A DNA stretch of 37,388 bases, taken from an uncultured Bacilli bacterium. Lineage in GTDB: Bacteria > Bacillota_I > Bacilli_A > RF39 > UBA660. The DNA is taken from positions 1-37,388 of the forward strand of contig CALVRR010000018.1 in assembly GCA_944358705.1 (NCBI GenBank), in the 5' to 3' direction. The first letter of the stretch is position 1. Each line of letters opens with the position of its first letter. This document shows positions 16,230 to 24,506 of this stretch, one piece after another. The position numbers and the translations under genes are program-made. The notes beneath the pieces are model-generated. The model saw nothing but the letters and a program-made list of their open reading frames with translations, did not search any database and was not told the origin of the DNA.

Positions 16230-17984
16230 TTATTTTTTGATGGAATTGTCTTTCGTTGGTTGGTTCTGTTCGTACAATTCCTCTGCTAAAGTAGTGGCGG
16301 TTATTTCGTTATCTGGGGCTACTTGAGGTGGTTCTTGCCTAATTATACTCTCTACTCCTTCTGAATATTTTTTTGGAGATGTTAATAATTGCAAATAGTT
16401 TTCATAGAAGAAGTATTCTTCTGGATAGTCTTTTTTATCGGTTTGATTTCGTCGTTTTGTAATTTCATCTGGTGGGTAAAACTCACCATTTTCATCGGTA
16501 ATATAAGTTAAGATTGGATATTCTTGTTGATATTCTTTTATTTTCTCTTTTGGTGTGTTTTCTATAAATAGTTGAACTAAATTTTCGTCTTTTTGTGGTA
16601 GATGGGCTTCTTTTAAATTCTTTTTATCTTCTTGAAGAGTATATTCATATCGATCATTTCCTATTATTCTCATTTGTTTATATTCTTCTGCTAGAGCTTT
16701 GTTATATTTCCTTAAAAATGCGTAGGTTTGAAGACGAGATGCTCTTCTAGCATCTCTTTCACTGTTTATATCATTATAATGATTTTCATAGTGTTTTTCT
16801 CCAAAAATTCTATCTATGGAATATAATAAATTATTGATTGATAATTTGTTTCTTTCCATTTCTTGTCTATAGTGTCTTTCTTCATGGAAAGTATTTTCAA
16901 TACAATTTATAATATCTTCAGGTTTACTTTTGATGTGAATAGGATTTAGTTTTGTTTCTTTTCGTTCACTTAGAAAAACTCCACCTGATTTAGGATTTAT
17001 TAATTCGATTGATACTTTATGAAGTGGTAAGTTATTAGCTCTTGCTATTTGATTTGCTATTTGGACTAAGAAAAATTCAATGTGTTCTTTTGGTATATTG
17101 TTAAAGTCGGGAGCATTTAATATGGAATTTGATAGTTGATCAAACTCTTCTTGAGATAGTTCCATTTCTAATAATTCTGGAAAAGTTACTTTCTGTTCTT
17201 TCTCTAGAGGAGATAGGCTTACTATTTTTTGAAAACTATCTTCCATGATAGATTGATAAATTTCATTTATATTTTGGGTATCATATTTTTCCATTTCTAT
17301 TGGATATGATTCTTTTAATATTTGTATTATTTCTGAAGAAGTTAGTTTTTCTTTGGCTTCGCTTAAATATAATACTGCTTTAGAAAAAGGAAAGCCTAGG
17401 TCTTTTAGTCGTTTTTCTGGTGGTAGAGAGTTATCTATTGATGGTGTTTCCGTTAAACTTGGGCATAGTGCTACAAACCTTTTCAATAATCTACTTGGTA
17501 CATTTTCAAAAATAATTCTATTTTTTTCTTTGGATATTTCTTCAAATTTTCTTCCTAAATAAACATTGATGATATACTGTTTCATTTCTTCGGATGCGAA
17601 GGAGAATAATTCTTCATCATTTAGAATCATATTCTTTTTAAAAATATTACAATAAAAATTATCAATACTTTTATTTGGGATATCTGCTCCATAGGCTGTT
17701 TTTATTTCTTCTAATATTGCATAATAAAACTCATCTTGTGTTTCTAATCTTTTCATATCCAGACCAACATAGTTACAATTCTCTAAAATTGGGATACATT
17801 CTTTTTCGTAGATAAATAAACGCCTACTATTTTTATCTAGTTGTAGATAAGAAGTTTGTAACTCTTCTTTTTCTTTTTCGGATAACGCTTGAATAGTCCC
17901 TTTTTCTATTAAATATGCCACTTTTCGATAAGCGTTATGATTTCTTATTTGGCTTTCTGTTCGTTCTTCTTCCATATACATCAT
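16230..17984 (-). CDS. Large unrecognised protein with an HExxH zincin-like motif
   Basis: A soluble protein of 584 residues, rich in Glu and Lys, not assigned to a named family. FHEERHYRQ (366-374) is an exact HExxH motif, and about 40 residues later NSERDARRAS (407-416) could give the third ligand Glu, as in some gluzincin-like enzymes. IIFENVPSRLLKRF (157-170) and the long helical N-terminus have no clear match. No signal peptide or membrane segment is visible. Three ATG codons lie close together (17984, 17981, 17975) and the purine-rich RBS is weak, so the start is uncertain by three residues. Metalloprotease activity is an inference from the motif. Confidence 0.8.
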   Translation of the reverse strand: MMYMEEERTESQIRNHNAYRKVAYLIEKGTIQALSEKEKEELQTSYLQLDKNSRRLFIYEKECIPILENCNYVGLDMKRLETQDEFYYAILEEIKTAYGADIPNKSIDNFYCNIFKKNMILNDEELFSFASEEMKQYIINVYLGRKFEEISKEKNRIIFENVPSRLLKRFVALCPSLTETPSIDNSLPPEKRLKDLGFPFSKAVLYLSEAKEKLTSSEIIQILKESYPIEMEKYDTQNINEIYQSIMEDSFQKIVSLSPLEKEQKVTFPELLEMELSQEEFDQLSNSILNAPDFNNIPKEHIEFFLVQIANQIARANNLPLHKVSIELINPKSGGVFLSERKETKLNPIHIKSKPEDIINCIENTFHEERHYRQEMERNKLSINNLLYSIDRIFGEKHYENHYNDINSERDARRASRLQTYAFLRKYNKALAEEYKQMRIIGNDRYEYTLQEDKKNLKEAHLPQKDENLVQLFIENTPKEKIKEYQQEYPILTYITDENGEFYPPDEITKRRNQTDKKDYPEEYFFYENYLQLLTSPKKYSEGVESIIRQEPPQVAPDNEITATTLAEELYEQNQPTKDNSIKK

Positions 17985-18021
17985 TCTTTCTTTTCTACTT
18001 TTATTATAACAAAACGATATA

Positions 18022-18047
18022 GAAAAAAACAGTTATCATAACTGTTT
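18022..18047 (-). terminator. Intrinsic terminator of metK
   Basis: AAACAGTTA / TAACTGTTT on the minus strand forms a 9-bp stem with a 3-base loop, starting within the metK stop codon and ending in seven T. Confidence 0.88.
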
Positions 18048-19068
18048 ACTCTGTAAAATGACCGAATTTTGCTTTTTCCTCATAGTTTACGTGATATAAG
18101 TCTAAGTCTTTGATGATATTTTTTGGAGTACATTCTTCGTATAGAGATGGTTCTACTTCTATATTTCCTTGATTGCTGTCAATATAGATGGCTAATGGGT
18201 GTGTTACTCCTATCGCATAACTTAGTTGGACTGTACACCATTCTAAGTTATATTTTTTTAGGTAACGCTTGGCTAGTTCTCTTGCTTTATAGGCAGCACT
18301 TCTATCTACTTTTGATGGATCTTTTCCACTGAAGGCACCTCCTCCAACTTTGGCAAAGGATTGATAGCTATCTACCACTATTTTTCTACCTGTAAGTCCG
18401 GCATCTCCTTCAAAACCTCCAATTAAAAATTTACCTGTTGGATTGATTAAAAATTCTTCTACTTCTATGTTGTAATCACTACAAATCTCACGGCATTTTT
18501 CTTTGATTTTATCATCTAGTTCTTTTCTATGTTGTTCATCATTTTGATATGAAATAGTAAAATATTTAATCTTTTGGAGTTTCCTATGTTCGTCATAATA
18601 TCCTGTAATTTGAGCTTTTCCATCTGGGTATAAATATGGACAAGTTTTTCTTTCTTTATCGTACCATTTACTTAATTTTTGTAAGATGACCATGGCGGTT
18701 GGTAGAAGTTCTTCGGTATCATTACAAGCATAACCAAACATCATCCCTTGGTCACCCGCTCCTCCTACTTCATCATTGGTTCCTAAAGCGATATCTCTAC
18801 TTTGACGTCCTAGGTTATTTATAATTTCATAATTTTCAGTGTAACCAATATCTTTTAATACTCTATTTACTATATTTTCTATATCAACATTGGCAGTAGA
18901 GGTTACTTCTCCGGTAATAAATATTTTCCCTTTTCCTCCCATTACTTCGATTGCACATCTAGAATGTTCATCTTCTTTTAGGTAAGCATCTAATAGTGCA
19001 TCACTAATTTGATCACAGACTTTGTCTGGGTGTCCACGAAAGACAATTTCATTTGAATATAATTTCAT
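18046..19068 (-). CDS. metK: S-adenosylmethionine synthase, compact form
   Basis: Makes S-adenosylmethionine from methionine and ATP. Diagnostic segments are GHPDKVCDQISDALLDAY (near 13), GAGDQGMMFGYACNDTEELLP, GGFEGDAGLTGRKIVVDSY, GGGAFSGKDPSKVDRSAAY (methionine- and ATP-binding loops) and the closing AKFGHF. At 340 residues it is shorter than the usual 380-400 and lacks the ordinary C-terminal tail after GHF; the N-terminal SESVTEGHPDK appears as SNEIVFRGHPDK. ATG 19068 has AAGGAG upstream; the frame to 19158 runs through the riboswitch terminator and is not a real start. Expression is controlled by the SAM-I riboswitch directly upstream, a feedback loop on its own product. Confidence 0.95.
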   Translation of the reverse strand: MKLYSNEIVFRGHPDKVCDQISDALLDAYLKEDEHSRCAIEVMGGKGKIFITGEVTSTANVDIENIVNRVLKDIGYTENYEIINNLGRQSRDIALGTNDEVGGAGDQGMMFGYACNDTEELLPTAMVILQKLSKWYDKERKTCPYLYPDGKAQITGYYDEHRKLQKIKYFTISYQNDEQHRKELDDKIKEKCREICSDYNIEVEEFLINPTGKFLIGGFEGDAGLTGRKIVVDSYQSFAKVGGGAFSGKDPSKVDRSAAYKARELAKRYLKKYNLEWCTVQLSYAIGVTHPLAIYIDSNQGNIEVEPSLYEECTPKNIIKDLDLYHVNYEEKAKFGHFTE

Positions 19069-19105
19069 ATTTTTTCTCCTTTCTTTATTATGAAACCAAA
19101 GAAAG

Positions 19106-19131
19106 AAAAAAACAGGTCGAAACCTGTTTTT
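19106..19131 (-). terminator. Riboswitch expression-platform terminator before metK
   Basis: AAACAGGT and ACCTGTTT on the minus strand form an 8-bp stem closed by a TTCG loop and followed by seven T. It lies between the SAM-I aptamer and the metK start and would stop transcription when SAM is bound. Confidence 0.92.
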
Positions 19132-19136
19132 CAGCT

Positions 19137-19217
19137 CCTTATCATACGGCTTTAGCACCTAATCTAATAGGTTGCTGTAGTATCACAGGGCCAGTCCCTC
19201 CACTACTCTTTATAAGG
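19137..19217 (-). ncRNA. SAM-I (S-box) riboswitch aptamer
   Basis: Read on the minus strand, the leader contains GAGGGACTGGCCC, GCAACC and GGTGCTAA, the conserved S-box core in the right order. Helix P1 pairs CCTTAT (plus 19212-19217) with ATAAGG (19137-19142). P2 contains a kink-turn-like GTGATAC segment. It is followed by an intrinsic terminator and metK, the classic arrangement in which SAM binding shuts transcription off. Confidence 0.95.
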
Positions 19218-19284
19218 TTTCATATTTATAGTATAGCATATGTTTTTTGTTTTGTGTGGGTAATATGTTTCTATTTTTATATTT

Positions 19285-19707
19285 TTATTCATCTATTTCT
19301 TTTAATAATTTATCTTTATATAGTTTTACTTGTTCTATAATGTGTCCAATAATACCTTCTCCAGCATATTTTGACATGTCAAAAAAATTTTCACTAGCAT
19401 CTATCCAATATAGTTTGTTTACTTCTTCTACTACTTTTACTTCTTTCTTTAGTTTACCAATGTAGACTTGTAATTCATTATTACTCATTTGATAATTGCA
19501 AGTCATTAAATGGGTTAATACAATATCTTCTTTTGTAATACCTGACTCTTCTTGTAATTCACGGTAGGCACTTTCTAGACCAGTTTCATTTTCTTCTACT
19601 TTTCCACCGACTAAGTTATATAGACCCTTATATGGTTCTTTTTTCCTAAGACACATTAGTATTTTATCTTCTTTCTTGTTATAGACTGCAATTATATTCA
19701 TTTTCAT
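19285..19707 (-). CDS. NUDIX hydrolase (MutT-like)
   Basis: A 140-residue NUDIX protein with a complete box, GGKVEENETGLESAYRELQE followed by ESGI, near residues 35-58, and the preceding LRKKEPYKGLYNLVGG typical of MutT-like nucleotide diphosphatases. The ATG at 19707 is supported by AGGTG about 6 bases upstream; the frame extends three codons further without an RBS. It lies between the CRISPR array and metK on the same strand. The substrate is probably a nucleoside di- or triphosphate derivative, but specificity is not readable. Confidence 0.92.
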   Translation of the reverse strand: MKMNIIAVYNKKEDKILMCLRKKEPYKGLYNLVGGKVEENETGLESAYRELQEESGITKEDIVLTHLMTCNYQMSNNELQVYIGKLKKEVKVVEEVNKLYWIDASENFFDMSKYAGEGIIGHIIEQVKLYKDKLLKEIDE

Positions 19708-19824
19708 TGTTATCACCTGAAGATATTATAACACTTACTAATTCTATATTCTATATAATGATTATAGAAAAGGTTTCATTCTTTTGTTTTAATTATAAAA
19801 ATAACTTTTGGCTTTTTTTATTTA

Positions 19825-22566
19825 ATTTTAATACTATTTAAGATGACATAGATCTAAAACTACAATAATAGACACTAAAAATAGTTATATGTTTTAATAC
19901 CATTTAAAATGACATAGATCTAAAACATTTTTTGATTTAATTTTCTTATTTCTTCTGTTTTAATACCATTTAAAATGACATAGATCTAAAACATTCTGTA
20001 TATTTAATATTCTTTTCTTTTAGTTTTAATACCATTTAAAATGACATAGATCTAAAACAAATTAAAGAAAAATATTATTGTATTAATAGTTTTAATACCA
20101 TTTAAAATGACATAGATCTAAAACGAACCATCATCATTACAGTTTGCTTCAATGGTTTTAATACCATTTAAAATGACATAGATCTAAAACTTATCGTTAT
20201 CCTCTATACTATCCCTATCCGTTTTAATACCATTTAAAATGACATAGATCTAAAACATATAAGTGTTAATTGTGCAGTAACTCATAGTTTTAATACCATT
20301 TAAAATGACATAGATCTAAAACCAGTATATGTCAAAACATTATTATAATCACGTTTTAATACCATTTAAAATGACATAGATCTAAAACAAGCTCTTTCTC
20401 TTCCTAACTGGTCTACGTGTTTTAATACCATTTAAAATGACATAGATCTAAAACGATGATTTCGGCGATGCAAGTGATACTAAAGTTTTAATACCATTTA
20501 AAATGACATAGATCTAAAACGGCACAAAACCAATACAGGTCATTATACCCGTTTTAATACCATTTAAAATGACATAGATCTAAAACTCTAAATACTCCCT
20601 TGCATTATAAAATCGAGTTTTAATACCATTTAAAATGACATAGATCTAAAACTTAGAAAATACTGCAGAGATAACAAAATAAGTTTTAATACCATTTAAA
20701 ATGACATAGATCTAAAACATCATTTGCGTATGGTGTTTGGGTTACGGCGTTTTAATACCATTTAAAATGACATAGATCTAAAACTGGAATAGTATAAAGG
20801 AGATGATAATATGAGTTTTAATACCATTTAAAATGACATAGATCTAAAACGTTTCTCATTCATGAATTACTAACCTCGTAGTTTTAATACCATTTAAAAT
20901 GACATAGATCTAAAACTGTCTAGTCAACGCATCATGATTAGCGCTTGTTTTAATACCATTTAAAATGACATAGATCTAAAACGCCATTCCCAATGCTTAG
21001 GGTTTAAATGAAGTTTTAATACCATTTAAAATGACATAGATCTAAAACTATCAAGTGTCTTTTAGATCTATGAAGTCAGTTTTAATACCATTTAAAATGA
21101 CATAGATCTAAAACTTAGAAAATGTTGTAGAGGTTGTTACGGATGTTTTAATACCATTTAAAATGACATAGATCTAAAACGTATTAATAATACCATAGTC
21201 AATAATAGCAGTTTTAATACCATTTAAAATGACATAGATCTAAAACTGGTCAATAGTGCCTTGATACATTTTAGGTGTTTTAATACCATTTAAAATGACA
21301 TAGATCTAAAACAAAGTATTAATATATAGGGGGGTAACTGTATGTTTTAATACCATTTAAAATGACATAGATCTAAAACAACAAACCTTCAAATCTGATT
21401 TGCTTGTAAGTTTTAATACCATTTAAAATGACATAGATCTAAAACATTGGATATGGTGAAACAATCGAAGAAATGGTTTTAATACCATTTAAAATGACAT
21501 AGATCTAAAACTGTTGTCCTATAAAAGACACTACAATCTCTGTTTTAATACCATTTAAAATGACATAGATCTAAAACTTATTTTTTTCTTGTCCACAAGC
21601 GGTAAGTGTTTTAATACCATTTAAAATGACATAGATCTAAAACGCATCGATTGAGGATTTAGATAAAGACAGAGTTTTAATACCATTTAAAATGACATAG
21701 ATCTAAAACAATACTTTGCGTATAAGGTAGGTGTATAATGTTTTAATACCATTTAAAATGACATAGATCTAAAACGCTCCTGTAGTAAAGGTGGTTGTAT
21801 CATTGGTTTTAATACCATTTAAAATGACATAGATCTAAAACGATTGTATCGAACAATAACTATCCTCAACAGTTTTAATACCATTTAAAATGACATAGAT
21901 CTAAAACGATGATACAGTTACTTTATTAGAACTTGATGTTTTAATACCATTTAAAATGACATAGATCTAAAACAAGATAATGCAGCAAATGCAATAATTG
22001 CATGTTTTAATACCATTTAAAATGACATAGATCTAAAACGATTTTTAACATCAATATAAGAAAAAAGGAGTTTTAATACCATTTAAAATGACATAGATCT
22101 AAAACTAGTCCGAAAGACTATGGAAAGTATGATACGTTTTAATACCATTTAAAATGACATAGATCTAAAACATATCACTAGTTAGTTTATCAATATTTTG
22201 AGTTTTAATACCATTTAAAATGACATAGATCTAAAACATGGATAAAATAGATTACAGGAAACTTTAGTTTTAATACCATTTAAAATGACATAGATCTAAA
22301 ACTACAACAACATTTGCTTCCATTTGCTCAGTGTTTTAATACCATTTAAAATGACATAGATCTAAAACATATAGTTATAACTTTCTCTATATCGTAACGT
22401 TTTAATACCATTTAAAATGACATAGATCTAAAACATTATTTAAGTAATACATCGGGTAGATTGCGTTTTAATACCATTTAAAATGACATAGATCTAAAAC
22501 AGTCCCTAAAACCTTGAAAATTAAACGTCAGTTTTAATACCATTTAAAATGACATAGATCTAAAAC
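19825..22566 (-). CRISPR. Type II-A CRISPR array, 42 repeats and 41 spacers
   Basis: A 36-bp repeat recurs every 66 bp. In the crRNA sense (minus strand) it starts GTTTTAGATCTATG and ends TATTAAAAC, the form typical of Cas9 systems, so the array is transcribed in the same direction as the cas genes. By eye 39 spacers are 30 bp; one is 31 bp (21313-21343) and one 29 bp (22238-22266). All repeats look identical except the leader-distal one (19825-19860), which differs at three positions. The newest spacer is therefore 22501-22530, next to the leader. The near-perfect repeats and large number of spacers suggest an active array. Spacer origins could not be searched. Confidence 0.98.
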
Positions 22567-22646
22567 CTCAAATTAGTTTTATCTATATCTCATCATTACC
22601 ATAGAGTTTGTAATAATTTTAAATGGTAATACTATGTCAATTTATT
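22567..22646 (-). promoter_or_regulatory. CRISPR leader with promoter and leader-anchoring end
   Basis: The 80 bases between the csn2 stop and the first repeat. In the crRNA sense it ends ATTTGAG immediately before the repeat, a form of the leader-anchoring sequence known for type II-A adaptation. A -35 box TTGACA (22635-22640) is followed, 17 bases on, by ATTATT (22612-22617) as a possible -10, placing the transcript start about 40 bases before the first repeat. It also contains an 8-bp inverted repeat, ATTACCAT / ATGGTAAT, and two blocks identical to the antisense of the repeat (22616-22628 and 22632-22639). Confidence 0.8.
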
Positions 22647-23327
22647 TTATTGTAACATAAATTCATCTAGGTTTTCATCTATTATTAACTTTTTTTCATT
22701 ATTTAATGTTGTTCCATAGCTTTGAGAATCTATTAATAATAACGGTATTTCATTATAGGCACTATATTTATATAATTCTTCCAACTCATTGTTTGTTAAA
22801 TATTGCTTTAGGTTTATAAATATTAATATATTTTTAGTTTGAAACAAATTTTCCGAATCTATCAATATAAATAGATTTGATAATAAGTCTTTTGATGTAT
22901 TAATATTAATTTTCATTAATTTTGTTACATTATCTATATTAATTTCAGAATCTATTAATAACGGTAAATCAACATCATTTAAAATATTTTTATAAATATT
23001 AACTATCTTATTGTATTGTTTTGTCAATAAATCTTTATTTTCATCACTTATATTATTTGTAATACATTTTAGAATATCATTTGAATATTTTTTTGAATTT
23101 AATCCAAAATCAAAATAATTAACGAATATTTTAAACTTGTTAAGATAATTGATTTCGTTATTATTATCATCTAATAAACTTATATCCTCTACTATATTCC
23201 CGTTATATATTGTATATAAATCATCTACTATTCTATAAAAATATCGTTTGTTTTCTATTTCTACTGACTGTATTTCATTACTATTTATTTCTAGATTATT
23301 ATCAATATATTTTATATACAATTTCAT
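22647..23327 (-). CDS. csn2: CRISPR-associated protein Csn2
   Basis: A 226-residue Csn2, the ring-forming DNA-end-binding protein that defines subtype II-A and is needed for acquiring spacers. The identification rests on position (last cas gene before the leader), length, and family-like segments: MKLYIKYIDNNLEI at the start, NKFKIFVNYFDFGLNSKKYSNDI, and the C-terminal strands KNILIFINLKQYLTNNELEE and EIPLLLIDSQ. It overlaps cas2 by four bases (ATGA), indicating translational coupling. Composition is unusually rich in Asn, Ile and Leu. Length suits the short Csn2 group. Confidence 0.9.
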   Translation of the reverse strand: MKLYIKYIDNNLEINSNEIQSVEIENKRYFYRIVDDLYTIYNGNIVEDISLLDDNNNEINYLNKFKIFVNYFDFGLNSKKYSNDILKCITNNISDENKDLLTKQYNKIVNIYKNILNDVDLPLLIDSEINIDNVTKLMKININTSKDLLSNLFILIDSENLFQTKNILIFINLKQYLTNNELEELYKYSAYNEIPLLLIDSQSYGTTLNNEKKLIIDENLDEFMLQ

Positions 23328-23644
23328 AATACTACTAGCCTATCTTCTGTATTGATTATTTTACTCTGATTTTCTCCTATAATATATTCAATTTGTGAGT
23401 ATTGTCGTTCTGTTATTGTCAAAACTTGAATTAAGCCCTTTTTAGGTGCTTGTTTTCGTAATCTATCTAATAGTAATGTAGATTGTTGTGAATTCATTAC
23501 AATTTTTGAATAAACGGATTCTTGCATCATTATAAATCCCTCACTTAACAAATATTTCCTAAATTTCAGATAATTCTTTTTATCTTTCAAATATATATTA
23601 GGTAAATCAAAGAATACTATTGTTCTCATTACTCTATCCCTCAT
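23324..23644 (-). CDS. cas2: CRISPR-associated endoribonuclease-like Cas2
   Basis: A Cas2 of about 106 residues; it forms the centre of the Cas1-Cas2 integrase. MRTIVFFDLPN is the first ferredoxin-like strand with the conserved Asp, FRKYLLSEGFIMMQESVYSK is highly typical of type II-A Cas2, and PKKGLIQVLTITERQYSQIEYIIGE completes the fold. I favour the ATG at 23644 because MRDRVMRT aligns with the MSYRYMRM start of the S. pyogenes protein; ATGs at 23653, 23647 and 23629 are alternatives. It overlaps the end of cas1. Confidence 0.95.
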   Translation of the reverse strand: MRDRVMRTIVFFDLPNIYLKDKKNYLKFRKYLLSEGFIMMQESVYSKIVMNSQQSTLLLDRLRKQAPKKGLIQVLTITERQYSQIEYIIGENQSKIINTEDRLVVL

Positions 23645-24506
23645 CATATACAAATCCTTTATATTTTTCTATATCATTTATTGCTTCTAAAGTGTTTTTA
23701 ACATACATTTTTATAATATCTTTTAAGATATATTTCTTTCCAGAATATTTAAAATCATTATTAAAAATATTAACGATGTCAAGTTTGTAAGAACTATCGA
23801 ATTCTCTATTTTGATTATAATAAACAAAATTATCTATAATTATTCTAAATGGTTCCATGATATCACAGGTTAAATTAAATTCATTAAACTCATTTTTGTG
23901 ATGAATTCCCAATTGAGTTAAATATCCATTACTCACAATTTCTTTATTGATTGTTGATAATAACACTGCATATCCATAGTTTAGTGCTGCATTTATATTG
24001 TTATTATCATTTCTTGAAAAGTTTTTGCCAAACAATTCGTTAAAATATACTTTAGCTGCATGACCTTCCCTATTAGTTTTATCCCCCAGTTGAATTTCAT
24101 CTATATAATTTAATAGAATCTTATTTTTAGAAGATTTTATTTTTTCTAATAATAAGGATTGATTTAATATCTTATTTTCTACAATTTTCTGCCACAAGGT
24201 GTCTTTAGACGCTTTTTTCCACTGAATTTGTTCTTTTATTTTTTTACTTGAATTGTGTCTTGAATAATAAGGTGATAGTTCTCCAAATGGATTATGCTTT
24301 TCATCACAAAAAATAATATTAATTTTATTATCTGCTAACTCTTTTAACAAATAAGCAGAAATAGATACAGATATTGAATCAACAATGATTGTATCTATTT
24401 CTGATAAATGTATAAATTTTTCTTCGCTTTCTTTTTTTACTACTAAAAATCTATTTTTGTAACTGATTTTAGATTGTTTCGTTATTACAACAGTTCGAAA
24501 GCTCAT
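23634..24506 (-). CDS. cas1: CRISPR integrase Cas1
   Basis: A 290-residue Cas1, the metal-dependent integrase that inserts new spacers at the leader-repeat junction. The start FRTVVITKQSKISYKNRFLVV matches type II-A Cas1. Metal ligands are visible as Glu148 (NREGHAAKVYF), His202/203 (GIHHKNEFNEFNL) and the acidic pair in CDIMEPFR (Asp215, Glu218). Its ATG lies 38 bases inside the end of cas9, and it overlaps cas2, so cas9-cas1-cas2-csn2 appear to be one operon. The RBS is weak (GGAG 17 bases upstream), fitting coupling to cas9 translation. Confidence 0.97.
   Translation of the reverse strand: MSFRTVVITKQSKISYKNRFLVVKKESEEKFIHLSEIDTIIVDSISVSISAYLLKELADNKINIIFCDEKHNPFGELSPYYSRHNSSKKIKEQIQWKKASKDTLWQKIVENKILNQSLLLEKIKSSKNKILLNYIDEIQLGDKTNREGHAAKVYFNELFGKNFSRNDNNNINAALNYGYAVLLSTINKEIVSNGYLTQLGIHHKNEFNEFNLTCDIMEPFRIIIDNFVYYNQNREFDSSYKLDIVNIFNNDFKYSGKKYILKDIIKMYVKNTLEAINDIEKYKGFVYDEG

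Noticed and set aside
19069..19158. Longer N-terminus for MetK starting at 19158
   Set aside because: The extra 30 residues are the translation of the riboswitch terminator region; the RBS and family start point to 19068.
19708..19824. Second leader or accessory RNA at the distal end of the array
   Set aside because: No hairpin, anti-repeat or ATTTGAG-type end is visible, and repeat decay marks this as the old end of the array.
22611..22646. A second tracrRNA in the leader
   Set aside because: The repeat-complementary blocks are in permuted order, there is no nexus or terminator hairpin, and the tracrRNA upstream of cas9 is complete.
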